Shown here piece by piece: positions 54,998-63,264 of a stretch of 64,000 nt of DNA. The position numbers were made by a program, and so were the translations under genes. The notes under the pieces were generated by a model. The model did no database searches. It saw only the letters and a list, made by a program, of their open reading frames with translations, and was not told the DNA's origin. The stretch is from Carnobacterium divergens (lineage in GTDB: Bacteria > Bacillota > Bacilli > Lactobacillales > Carnobacteriaceae): NCBI RefSeq assembly GCF_900258435.1, contig NZ_LT992558.1, forward strand, positions 988,736 to 1,052,735, in the 5' to 3' direction. The first letter of the stretch is position 1. Every line of letters begins with the position of its first letter.

Positions 54998-56413
54998 TTG
55001 AAATACCTTTATCAACAAATGTTGGCATTTTTTGCAGTAATTTTGACCATTTTAGTCATTATTGGCATTTCGTTTTCAAATTTTGCTAGTAGTACCGTTT
55101 ATAAAAATACTGAAAAACAATTATATGGTTATGCACAATCAGTTATTGATGATGGTTTAATTAATCAAGTTGATTTGATTCAAGTGGTGTTAAAAAGTCA
55201 AAATGTAAATATGTCTATTTTCAATGAAGAAAAACAAATGATTGCTCCTAAACAAGAACAAAATTACTCTTTAAACATTTCTGAAAAAGATTGGAAAACA
55301 TTGCAAGCTGGGAATCAGATTGCTTCTTCAATTAACAATACCGACTTTTTAGGAAACAAAGTGGAGCAAATTCGAGTTTTTCAACCATTTTTTAAGCGAG
55401 ACACAGGAAAATTTGCCGGTGTAGTAGCTGTTGAAGCTCCAGTTAGTGGGGTAGAGTCTAGTATTAAGGACTTAAAGCATAACTTATTTATTGCGTTATT
55501 ACTTTCTAGCGTGGGAGCGATGTTTTTAAGTTTCTTTTTAGCAAAATATCAAGTCAACCGAATTAATCGAATGCGAAAAGCAACTCATCGCATTTCCCAA
55601 GGGGATTTTGATGTCTATTTAGAAAATAAAGATCGTGATGAATTTGATGACTTGGCAGAAGATTTTAATGGTATGGCACGCTCTTTAAAAGCTTCTCATG
55701 AAGAAATTGAGCGTCAGGAGAACCGTAGACGTCAATTTATGGCAGATGCAGCTCATGAGATGCGCACGCCGTTAACGACGATTAACGGCTTGTTAGAAGG
55801 CTTAGAATACGATATGATTCCTGAAAATCAGAAAAAGCGTAGCATTCAGTTGATGCAAAATGAAACAAGGAGACTGATTCGTTTAGTAAATGAAAATCTT
55901 GATTATGAAAAAATCCGTTCAAATCAAATTAGTTTAACAAAACAAACTTTCAATGCAGAAGAAGCCTTAACGGTGATTGTAGAGCAACTAAAAACGAAAG
56001 CCAATGATGCTGGAAATCAATTAGAATTAAACTGCCCAGCAGATTTAACCGTATATGCTGATTATGATCGATTCGTTCAAATTATTGTAAATATTCTTCA
56101 AAATGCAATTCAATTTACAACGGATGGCAGTATTGTTATTAAGGGTTCAAAAACGTTAACTGAAACAATTATTGAAATTCAAGATAATGGAATTGGAATG
56201 ACAGCACAAGAAGTTGAAAACATTTGGGAACGATACTACAAAGCAGATGTTTCAAGAAAAAACACCAAGTATGGTGAGTCTGGATTAGGATTGGCGATTG
56301 TTCAACAATTGATGAATTTACATCAAGCGAACGTAACGGTCACAAGTGAAAAAGGAGTAGGGACTACTTTTAAGCTTGCATTTCCAATTGAAACAACGGA
56401 TAAAAAGGATTAA
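54998..56413 (+). CDS. sensor histidine kinase with HAMP domain
   Basis: A 471-residue kinase with membrane helices at ~8-28 and ~165-187, an extracellular sensor domain between, a HAMP domain (KYQVNRINRMRKATHRISQGDFDVYLENKDRDEFDDLAEDF region), H-box FMADAAHEMRTPLTTINGLLEG, N-box NILQNAIQFT and G-box GESGLGLAIVQQLM. The start is TTG with GGAG eight bases upstream. The architecture resembles CssS/SasA-type envelope kinases, but the stimulus is unknown. Confidence 0.92.
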   Translation: MKYLYQQMLAFFAVILTILVIIGISFSNFASSTVYKNTEKQLYGYAQSVIDDGLINQVDLIQVVLKSQNVNMSIFNEEKQMIAPKQEQNYSLNISEKDWKTLQAGNQIASSINNTDFLGNKVEQIRVFQPFFKRDTGKFAGVVAVEAPVSGVESSIKDLKHNLFIALLLSSVGAMFLSFFLAKYQVNRINRMRKATHRISQGDFDVYLENKDRDEFDDLAEDFNGMARSLKASHEEIERQENRRRQFMADAAHEMRTPLTTINGLLEGLEYDMIPENQKKRSIQLMQNETRRLIRLVNENLDYEKIRSNQISLTKQTFNAEEALTVIVEQLKTKANDAGNQLELNCPADLTVYADYDRFVQIIVNILQNAIQFTTDGSIVIKGSKTLTETIIEIQDNGIGMTAQEVENIWERYYKADVSRKNTKYGESGLGLAIVQQLMNLHQANVTVTSEKGVGTTFKLAFPIETTDKKD

Positions 56414-56450
56414 AAAAAGTGATGAAAATTTTATTTTTCATCACTTTTTT
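56413..56450 (+). terminator. intrinsic terminator of the two-component operon
   Basis: AAAAGTGATGAAAA / TTTTCATCACTTTT with a short loop and T-run. Confidence 0.9.
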
Positions 56451-56577
56451 GCTAAGAAAGAAGAGAGAGTTGGCGACTTAAAATAAAAGACATACTAATT
56501 TACAAGACGATAATTTTTATGCTATAGTTACAGCACTTTAACGAGGATTAATAAAACCTAAAGGGAGTGTGTTTTTT

Positions 56578-57063
56578 ATGTCATTCAAAGTTACTGAATC
56601 TCCAGAGATACTAATTGTTGGAGCATCAGCTCCAATTACAGTACCAAGCAATCCAAGTGGATTTCCGGATATGAGTAATAAGAAATTAGAACAACTTGCC
56701 GATTTTAAAAACATTAAAGCACTGGTTGTGAACGATGCACTGGATAACCATTTTTATGCAGTTAATAATGCGAGTTCTGGTAAACCGAGTTATTTAGTTG
56801 GTGTCAAGTCAAATAGAGCAATTCCAAATCAGGAAAGTTTCTTGTTGCCTGCTGGACACTATGCTATTTTTACGAAGACTGTTAAAAATCGTCTTGAAGC
56901 CGATCAATTTATCGGTGCTTCTTATGGAGAAGTTTATCAATCAGAAGAGTTTCAAATCAATGGGGCTATTAATTTAGAAGTAGTTGATGGGTTTATTCAA
57001 GAGTCCCCCGTTGTTGAATTTTCAGTTTGGATTCCAGTTTTGGCTAAAACAGCACCCTTATAA
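56578..57063 (+). CDS. stand-alone GyrI-like / effector-binding domain protein
   Basis: A 161-residue single-domain protein without a DNA-binding part. The order of strands and the end FQINGAINLEVVDGFIQESPVVEFSVWIPVL match the AraC-type effector-binding (GyrI-like, SRPBCC-related) fold that binds small hydrophobic cations or drugs. SFLLPAGHYAIF is the typical central piece. ATG 56578 follows AAAGGGAG; an upstream codon at 56569 is open but less likely. It is monocistronic, convergent with the degenerate ABC pair. A drug- or metabolite-sequestering role is possible but unproven. Confidence 0.75.
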   Translation: MSFKVTESPEILIVGASAPITVPSNPSGFPDMSNKKLEQLADFKNIKALVVNDALDNHFYAVNNASSGKPSYLVGVKSNRAIPNQESFLLPAGHYAIFTKTVKNRLEADQFIGASYGEVYQSEEFQINGAINLEVVDGFIQESPVVEFSVWIPVLAKTAPL

Positions 57064-57107
57064 AAAAAAGGGCGATTAAAATCAGCTAGATTTTAATCGC
57101 TTTTTTT
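57064..57107. terminator. bidirectional intrinsic terminator
   Basis: GCGATTAAAATC / GATTTTAATCGC, five-base loop, A-run before and T-run after. It overlaps the last codons of the minus-strand gene. Confidence 0.9.
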
Positions 57108-57671
57108 ATTGAGAAAATTTAGTTTTACCTCTTGATCATTGAAGGTATAATCACTATGTTCAGCAATTTTTTCAGAATTGGTTAGTAAAATAAATGTGAT
57201 CCCTTGCTCTTTAACAAAATTCTTGAAAATAAGCAACCAATTTACTTGTTCTGTTTCAGATAAGTTATCAAGCCAAGAATCAACAATCATTACTTTTTTC
57301 TCGCTAAAAATTGCAGAGATTAGTTGAACTTCTTTTAATTGTGTGAAGGTTAATTCTTGAACGGGTTTATGAGCTAATTTTGAAGAGATATTCATTTCTT
57401 CTAGCGCGTCTAGAATTAAAAAATCACTATTTCTTAATTTGGGTTTTGCTAATTTTACACTTAGTTTGATATTTTGAAAAGTTGATAAATAAGGAATAAA
57501 TGTCGAATCCGTTAAAAGATACCCGACAGGTACTTTCTGTTTTTTTAAATAGGTCGAAAGTCGTTTAGATAAGAGCGAAGCTGTTTGGGTTTTAGTCGTT
57601 ATTTGATAGATGCCATTCTGTTTGAAAGGGTCAAAAGCAGTGTGTGTTAGGTGTGAAGAATCAGTTGCCAT
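57093..57671 (-). CDS. degenerate ABC ATPase-like protein lacking catalytic motifs
   Basis: A 192-residue protein with the general layout of an ABC nucleotide-binding subunit. Where Walker A (GxxGxGKST) should stand it has ITTKTQTASLL. The signature position reads ELTFTQLKEVQL instead of LSGGQ. Walker B reads VMIVDSWLDNLSE, with Ser after the Asp in place of the catalytic Glu. A Q-loop-like stretch (DSTFIPYLSTFQNIKLSVKLA) and the D-loop-like end are still recognisable. It cannot be expected to hydrolyse ATP. AAAGGAGG seven bases before ATG 57671 decides the start over an overlapping upstream codon. It follows an FtsX-type permease by 19 bases, so the pair is probably a non-classical transporter-derived complex. 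Confidence 0.7.
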   Translation of the reverse strand: MATDSSHLTHTAFDPFKQNGIYQITTKTQTASLLSKRLSTYLKKQKVPVGYLLTDSTFIPYLSTFQNIKLSVKLAKPKLRNSDFLILDALEEMNISSKLAHKPVQELTFTQLKEVQLISAIFSEKKVMIVDSWLDNLSETEQVNWLLIFKNFVKEQGITFILLTNSEKIAEHSDYTFNDQEVKLNFLNKKSD

Positions 57672-57690
57672 TGTATACCTCCTTTGAAGA

Positions 57691-58449
57691 TCAATTAAAC
57701 GAGTTGCTTCTTTGGACAAAATAGAAAGTGGGCAAAATTAAGCTGCTTGCAATAAAAGCGTTCATTACTAAAATAAACTTTAAATAATCTTGAACAGTAG
57801 TCGCAAAGTTCACCGTGAAATTCTCTTGAGAACGCGTAATCGGCAAAGTAGTATTAAAACGAGTCACCTTCATTTCATTATCAGACTGACTTGGTTCATT
57901 GTTTAAGGATTCCTGGTGTGGAGAGACAGATAGTGCCACTTGATTGCTATGAATAAAATTTAATTCAAGTTGTTGAATTTGAGTGGTAATTGGACGAGTA
58001 AAAAAACTTAAAATAACAACTAAACTCAATAACGCAACATTTAAAACAAGAACATTTTCTAATAAGATTTGTGCGAACAGGTTCTTCTTTTTTTCTCCAA
58101 TTAAACTAAAATTTTGAAATTCTTTTTTTCGTTGATATAAAAAGAAAGATTGAAGTGCCAGTAAGAAAAGCAAAGAGAAGATCACTATCAGTACCAAATA
58201 GTGATTAAGCGTCTGTTGTTGTTGCGTAACATTTGCTAATAAGGTTTTAAAAGATTTAGCAAGTGCAATTTGATGCTTTTGATTAAAGGATAAGGCATCA
58301 TTTAAATAGAGTAAGGAATTACTCAACTGATTTTGAATAGAAAAGAGGACATAGAACGTAGAGGCAATGCCAATGTAGATTAGAAATAATAGACTGTTTT
58401 TGACAGGTCGATGTCGAATACTTAAAACGGCCCGTTCCATCAATGACAT
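57691..58449 (-). CDS. FtsX-type permease-like membrane protein, partner of the degenerate ABC ATPase
   Basis: A 252-residue membrane protein with four helices (~17-37, 84-105, 130-150, 225-245). The N-terminus ERAVLSIRHRPVKNSLLFL is that of MacB/FtsX permeases. KKEFQNFSLIGEKKKNLFAQILLEN corresponds to the REIGILKALGA...F..E motif before the third helix. The external loop between helices 1 and 2 is only ~45 residues, much smaller than a MacB core domain, and a second ~70-residue polar Asn/Ser/Thr-rich loop lies between helices 3 and 4. AAAGGAGC precedes the ATG. No family name beyond FtsX-like can be given. Confidence 0.7.
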   Translation of the reverse strand: MSLMERAVLSIRHRPVKNSLLFLIYIGIASTFYVLFSIQNQLSNSLLYLNDALSFNQKHQIALAKSFKTLLANVTQQQQTLNHYLVLIVIFSLLFLLALQSFFLYQRKKEFQNFSLIGEKKKNLFAQILLENVLVLNVALLSLVVILSFFTRPITTQIQQLELNFIHSNQVALSVSPHQESLNNEPSQSDNEMKVTRFNTTLPITRSQENFTVNFATTVQDYLKFILVMNAFIASSLILPTFYFVQRSNSFN

Positions 58450-58559
58450 ATAAAGTAGCTCCTTTCTATTTCCAATTGTTCATTTAATTATATAAAAGAG
58501 TTGTGAAAAAAGTGTGAATAGAGAATGTTTTTTCTGGTAAAGAAGAAAGGTAACCTAAC

Positions 58560-58606
58560 TAAAAAAAACAAGGGCATCAAGAATTAGTTCTTGATGCCCT
58601 TGTTTT
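58560..58606 (-). terminator. intrinsic terminator of the flavoprotein gene
   Basis: ACAAGGGCATCAAGAA / TTCTTGATGCCCTTGT, four-base loop; the A-run on the plus strand gives the T-run on the minus strand. Confidence 0.9.
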
Positions 58607-58613
58607 GATAAGG

Positions 58614-59873
58614 TTAATCTAGTGCAGCGTGCATTCCTGCAATGCGTCCAGTTACAAAAGCAGCCGTAATATTATAACCGCCGGTGTAACCATTGACGTC
58701 GAGGATTTCACCCGTAAAGTACAACCCGTTTTTGAATTTACTTTCCATCGTTTTGGGATTGATTTCTTTTGTGTTGATTCCGCCACCTGTGACAAAAGCT
58801 TTTTCTAAAGGATGTGTTCCGTTAGCTGTAAAACGAAAATCTTTTAAGAAACTGCAAAAAGCTTTTAGTTGGTCAACCGTTAATTGTTTTAAAGGCATAT
58901 TTTCATCTAAGTTTAAGCGTTGGAAACAGAAAAGTAAATAGCGCTCAAAGACCAGTCCTTTTAACGCATTTTTTAGACTTTTATCGCCATCGTTTTTTAG
59001 TAGTTTTTGAAGTTCTTGTTCAACTTGACCTAGGCTTAAATCTGGGAGTACATCTAGTTTCATGGTTACTTCTTCCGATTTATCGCGATTCATTGTCTGA
59101 TGAACAAACATCGAACAACGCAAGGCTGCTGGACCAGAAACTCCAAAATGGGTAAAAATCATATCCATTTGGTGGGTGATAACGATTTTTTCTTTTTTAT
59201 TTAAAACACTTAATGCTACATTACGCAAAGATAATCCTTGAAGAGTTTTATCTTGAATAAAGGGTTCGTCAGATAAAATAGGGGCTTCGGTTGGGTAAAG
59301 CGTCTTTAGTGTATGCCCTGCTTTTTTAGCCCATTTGTAGCCATCTCCAGTTGAACCTGTCCGTGGCATGGCGCGACCACCGGTGGATAAAATCACTTTG
59401 TCCGCTGTTAAAGTACGGCCATCAAGTAGAAGGACACCAGTGACAGCATCTTCACTATAAAGAACGGTTTCTACTGGATTTTCAGTAATAATGTCAACAC
59501 CTAATTGTTCCATTTTTGTTTGCAATGCTTCTAGGATCGTTTTTGATTTATCTGTAACGGGAAACATTCTGCCGTGATCTTCTTCTTTTAAACGAACGCC
59601 ATTTGATTCAAAGAAATTGATAATATCATAGTTATCAAATTGGTGAAAAGCGCTATATAAAAAGCGACCATTGCCAGGGATATGCTGAATGATTTCGTCG
59701 GCATCACGATTATTGGTTACATTACAACGTCCGCCACCTGTTACAAGTAGTTTGCGTCCTAATTTTTTATTTTTTTCAATTACAGTCACTTTTGCATTGT
59801 TTTCTGCAGCAGCAATAGCAGCCATCATGCCACTTGTGCCACCGCCAACAACGATTACGTGGGGGTTCGTCAT
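58614..59873 (-). CDS. NAD(P)/FAD-dependent oxidoreductase, HI0933/YhiN (BaiN-like) family
   Basis: A 419-residue flavoprotein. The dinucleotide motif is IVVGGGTSGMMAAIAAAE, followed by LLVTGGGRCNVTNN, the family signature. ILSTGGRAMPRTGSTGDGYKWAK lies in the middle. The C-terminal FAD segment is FVTGGGINTKEINPKTMESK ... DVNGYTGGYNITAAF. The family is widespread and mostly uncharacterised; one member, BaiN, was linked to bile acid dehydroxylation in clostridia. GAGGAAC precedes the ATG. It is a single-gene unit. Confidence 0.92.
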   Translation of the reverse strand: MTNPHVIVVGGGTSGMMAAIAAAENNAKVTVIEKNKKLGRKLLVTGGGRCNVTNNRDADEIIQHIPGNGRFLYSAFHQFDNYDIINFFESNGVRLKEEDHGRMFPVTDKSKTILEALQTKMEQLGVDIITENPVETVLYSEDAVTGVLLLDGRTLTADKVILSTGGRAMPRTGSTGDGYKWAKKAGHTLKTLYPTEAPILSDEPFIQDKTLQGLSLRNVALSVLNKKEKIVITHQMDMIFTHFGVSGPAALRCSMFVHQTMNRDKSEEVTMKLDVLPDLSLGQVEQELQKLLKNDGDKSLKNALKGLVFERYLLFCFQRLNLDENMPLKQLTVDQLKAFCSFLKDFRFTANGTHPLEKAFVTGGGINTKEINPKTMESKFKNGLYFTGEILDVNGYTGGYNITAAFVTGRIAGMHAALD

Positions 59874-59986
59874 GAATCGTTCCTCATTTCTTCATAAGTT
59901 CTTCTATCAATGTAGCATATTTTTTGATAAAAAGAAAAGCAACCTTCTGTAATTTGAAAATTTTAGTAAGTTTGTACAGTAATTTC

Positions 59987-60016
59987 TTGTTGTGTGAACG
60001 TTTTCTCTGTTATGAT
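59987..60016 (+). promoter_or_regulatory. promoter of the sugar transporter with a cre-like spacer
   Basis: TTGTTG, 18-base spacer, TATGAT. Bases 59993-60006 of the spacer, TGTGAACGTTTTCT, differ from the catabolite-responsive element TGWAANCGNTNWCA at two positions. CcpA bound here would block RNA polymerase. Confidence 0.6.
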
Positions 60017-60054
60017 GGTTAGATAAGTTTATTTTTAGAGGAAAGAGGTTTAGT

Positions 60055-60906
60055 ATGGATATTTTAATTGCAATGATCCCCGCATTAGCTTGGGGAAGTA
60101 TTGGTTTAGTAAGTAATAAAGTCGGTGGAACTGCCTATAATCAAACACTTGGAATGACCATTGGCGCATTTATTTTTTCAATTGGCATTTATTTTGTCTA
60201 CCAACCAGTAATCGATATGAAAGTGATGATTGCAGGAGTGTTATCGGGTTTATTTTGGGTTCTTGGTCAACAGCAACAATTTCAAAGTATGAAATATATG
60301 GGCGTTTCAGGAGCCTTACCTATTTCAACTGGCGGTCAATTGATTGCGAATACCTTGGCAGGTGCTATTTTATTTGGAGAATGGCAAACGACGAGAGATG
60401 TTAGTATTGGAACCATTGCCTTAGTTATTTTGATTTTAGGGGCTAGATTTACAGCCGTAACGGATCACAAAGAAGAGGGGAAAAATCACCAATTGAAAAA
60501 AGGGTTGCAAGCCATTGGGATTTCAACAATTGGGTATGCGTTGTATACAATAACTGTTAAAGCAGCAAATGTAGATGCTATGGCAGTTATCTTGCCTCAA
60601 TCAATAGGGATGCTGATTGGTGCGATTATATTCTCTATTAAACAAGATGTTATGAACAAATATACAGCTCGTAATTTGATTACAGGGTTGCTTTGGGCAA
60701 TTGGAAATATTTTTATGTTGATTGCTATGAAAAAAATCGGCTTAGCCGTTAGTTTTTCACTTTCTCAAACCGGAATTATTATTTCAACATTAGGTGGAAT
60801 TTGGTTATTAGGTGAAAAGAAAACCAAACGCGAATTTCGTTATGTTATTATAGGCTGCTTATTAGTGATTGCAGGTGGCATGCTACTAGGATATTTGAAA
60901 GCGTAG
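60055..60906 (+). CDS. GRP family sugar transporter (glucose/ribose uptake, GlcU/RbsU-like)
   Basis: A 283-residue permease with ten helices in two related halves, as in the glucose/ribose porter family of the drug/metabolite transporter superfamily. Typical segments are IAMIPALAWGSIGLVSNKVGG, VLSGLFWVLGQQQQFQSMKYMGVSGALPIS and LITGLLWAIGNIFMLIAMKKIGLAVSFSLSQ. It imports a sugar with protons; glucose or ribose cannot be decided, and no rbs genes are adjacent. AGAGG precedes the ATG. A cre-like element in the promoter suggests catabolite control. Confidence 0.9.
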   Translation: MDILIAMIPALAWGSIGLVSNKVGGTAYNQTLGMTIGAFIFSIGIYFVYQPVIDMKVMIAGVLSGLFWVLGQQQQFQSMKYMGVSGALPISTGGQLIANTLAGAILFGEWQTTRDVSIGTIALVILILGARFTAVTDHKEEGKNHQLKKGLQAIGISTIGYALYTITVKAANVDAMAVILPQSIGMLIGAIIFSIKQDVMNKYTARNLITGLLWAIGNIFMLIAMKKIGLAVSFSLSQTGIIISTLGGIWLLGEKKTKREFRYVIIGCLLVIAGGMLLGYLKA

Positions 60907-60951
60907 ACCTTTTTTATTGAATGTGTCATTTATAGGAAATTATGTTAAACT

Positions 60952-60987
60952 AAGAGCGTTCTGAAAAAAATTCAGAGCGCTCTTTTC
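60952..60987 (+). terminator. intrinsic terminator
   Basis: AAGAGCGttCTGAA / TTCAGaGCGCTCTT stem around an A-rich loop, with a short T-run. Confidence 0.75.
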
Positions 60988-61037
60988 AAAAATTTTTGAT
61001 AAAAACGAAATTATTCTCTTAAAAGGTAGGAAATTAA

Positions 61038-62429
61038 ATGAGCTATTTTAGAAAGAAAGAAATTGATCCAACAGTTCACCAACACTCGAAACTAAAAAAA
61101 GAATTAAAAACGTTTGATTTGATTTTGTTAGGGTTAGGCGCGATGGTTGGAACTGGTATTTTTGTTATTACGGGAACAGCAGCAGCTAAATATGCAGGAC
61201 CATCTTTAATTATTTCGTTTGTGATTGCGGCTTTTTCATGTGCACTATCAGCATTGTGTTACGCCGAATTTGCTTCAAGAGTACCGATTGCAGGTGGAGC
61301 TTATTCTTATGCGTACACCATCTTTGGTGAATTGGTAGGCTGGATGACGGGATGGCTTGTACTATGTGAATATTTATTAGCAAATGCATCCGTTGCTTCT
61401 GGTTGGTCTGGATACGTTCATGGTTTTTTAGAAGGTTTAGGGATTCCTTTTCCAACAGCATTGACTGCGTCGTATAATTCTGAAAAAGGAACCTATGTAG
61501 ATATTATTGCTGTACTGATTACGTTAGTTGTCATGTATTTAGTGATGCAAGGAGCCAAGAAGGCCTTACGTTTAAACAATGTGATGGTAGCAGTAAAATT
61601 TGGTTTAATTGTTTTGTTTTTAGTTGTTGGTATTTTTTACGTGAAGCCAGAAAATTGGACGCCTTTTGCGCCATTCCAATTTAAAGGAATTGCGACAGGA
61701 GCAGCCATTGTTTTCTTTGCTTTTTTAGGCTTTGATGCGGTAAGTATGGCAGCTGAAGAAGTTGAAAATCCGCAACGAGATATTCCCAGAGGAATTATTG
61801 GTTCATTAGCGATTGCGACGATTCTATATATTGTTGTGACACTTGTTTTAACCGGAATGGTCCCTTATTTACAACTAGATGTTAAAGATCCAGTGGCTTT
61901 TGCGGTTCGTTTTATTGGACACGACTTGATTGCAGGAGTCATTTCAGTGGGGGCTATTTTGACATTATTAACAGTGTTGATTTCAATGATGTATGGTTTA
62001 ACGCGAATGATTTATGCAATTGGTCGTGATGGTTTATTGCCAAAAACATTAAGTAAAGTTGATAGTAAAACAAAGACGCCAAAAAATGCGACGATTTTAA
62101 TCGGAATTGTCTCGGCTGTTTTAGCAGGTGTGATTCCTTTGGAACAATTAGCTCAGTTGACGAATATCGTGACATTGATGGCATTTGCAATAATGGCAGC
62201 AGGAATTATTAAACTTAGAAAAGACTACGGTCAACCCTCAGTTAATGAATTTAAAGTTCCTTTCGTTCCAGTATTTCCAATTATTTCAATGGCTGTTTGT
62301 TTTTACTTAATGATTCAATTAGAAGTTAAAACGTGGATTGCCTTTATTATTTGGTTGGTTGTCGGTTTCTGTATTTATGTTTTATATGGCTACAAGCACA
62401 GTGAACTTGGTAAGATGAATAAAAAATAA
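61038..62429 (+). CDS. APC family amino acid permease (YfnA/cationic amino acid transporter group)
   Basis: A 463-residue permease with 12 or more helices. It opens with FDLILLGLGAMVGTGIFVITG, the APC helix-1 signature. Further CAT-group segments are YAEFASRVPIAGGAYSYAYTIFGELVGWMTGWLV, FFAFLGFDAVSMAAEEVENPQRDIPRGIIGS and the late YGLTRMIYAIGRDGLLP. It probably imports branched-chain or cationic amino acids with protons. AAAGGTAGG precedes the ATG. It is monocistronic with a terminator on both sides. Confidence 0.92.
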   Translation: MSYFRKKEIDPTVHQHSKLKKELKTFDLILLGLGAMVGTGIFVITGTAAAKYAGPSLIISFVIAAFSCALSALCYAEFASRVPIAGGAYSYAYTIFGELVGWMTGWLVLCEYLLANASVASGWSGYVHGFLEGLGIPFPTALTASYNSEKGTYVDIIAVLITLVVMYLVMQGAKKALRLNNVMVAVKFGLIVLFLVVGIFYVKPENWTPFAPFQFKGIATGAAIVFFAFLGFDAVSMAAEEVENPQRDIPRGIIGSLAIATILYIVVTLVLTGMVPYLQLDVKDPVAFAVRFIGHDLIAGVISVGAILTLLTVLISMMYGLTRMIYAIGRDGLLPKTLSKVDSKTKTPKNATILIGIVSAVLAGVIPLEQLAQLTNIVTLMAFAIMAAGIIKLRKDYGQPSVNEFKVPFVPVFPIISMAVCFYLMIQLEVKTWIAFIIWLVVGFCIYVLYGYKHSELGKMNKK

Positions 62430-62440
62430 GGATATGAATA

Positions 62441-62478
62441 AAATCGTTAAAGAAGAGTCTTTTCTTTAGCGGTTTTTT
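62441..62478 (+). terminator. intrinsic terminator
   Basis: AATCGTTAAAGAA / TTCTTTAGCGGTT (with G-U pairs) followed by a T-run. Confidence 0.75.
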
Positions 62479-62547
62479 GTGTTTATATAATGATTTTTTT
62501 TATGGTAAACTACATATAGAAGAAACTAACAATAAGAGGGTGACAAG

Positions 62548-63249
62548 ATGGCTTTTGTGAAAATGAAAGATGAATATAAACGTTATCAAATGGGGGATAG
62601 TGTCATTACCGCAAATGATGGCATTAATTTTGAAATTGAAAAAGGCGAGTTTGCCGTTATTTTAGGACCAAGTGGTGCTGGGAAATCAACTGTATTGAAT
62701 ATTCTTGGTGGGATGGATAGCGCAGATGATGGACAAGTATTCGTTGATAATGTCGACATTGCCACCTTTACTAAAAAGCAGCTAACGACTTATCGTCGAA
62801 ATGAAATAGGTTTTGTATTTCAATTTTATAATTTAGTCCCTAATTTAACGACCAAAGAGAATGTTGAATTGGCAAGTCAAATTTCTCCTCGTGCCATGGA
62901 TGCAACGGAAGTCTTGCAACAAGTCGGTTTAGGGGAACGGTTAACTAATTTTCCAGCTCAACTTTCGGGAGGCGAACAACAACGTGTTGCGATTGCTAGA
63001 GCATTAGCTAAGCAACCTAAATTATTGCTCTGTGATGAGCCAACAGGCGCCTTGGATTATGAAACGGGGAAACAGGTACTAAAGCTCTTACAAGATACTT
63101 GTATCAACACAGGAACAACCGTCATTGTGATTACGCATAATTCTGCAATTGCTCCAATGGCAGATCGAGTGATTGAAATCAATAATGCGAAAGTTCGAAG
63201 TGTCAAAATTAACGAAAATCCAGTGTCTGTTGCAGACATTGAATGGTAG
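62548..63249 (+). CDS. ABC transporter ATPase (MacB/LolD type)
   Basis: A 233-residue ATPase with Walker [11 protein letters not shown]-loop FVFQFYNL, signature LSGGEQQR, Walker [12 protein letters not shown] and switch His in ITHN. All catalytic residues are intact. The slightly unusual N-terminus ([19 protein letters not shown]) is common in ATPases that pair with very large FtsX-type permeases. That permease starts 15 bases downstream. Confidence 0.94.
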   Translation: MAFVKMKDEYKRYQMGDSVITANDGINFEIEKGEFAVILGPSGAGKSTVLNILGGMDSADDGQVFVDNVDIATFTKKQLTTYRRNEIGFVFQFYNLVPNLTTKENVELASQISPRAMDATEVLQQVGLGERLTNFPAQLSGGEQQRVAIARALAKQPKLLLCDEPTGALDYETGKQVLKLLQDTCINTGTTVIVITHNSAIAPMADRVIEINNAKVRSVKINENPVSVADIEW

Positions 63250-63264
63250 AAGGGCAGTGAGAAG

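Noticed and set aside
57093-57671. Functional ABC ATPase call
   Set aside because: Walker A, signature and catalytic Glu positions are all replaced, so calling it an active ATPase would be wrong; it is annotated as degenerate.
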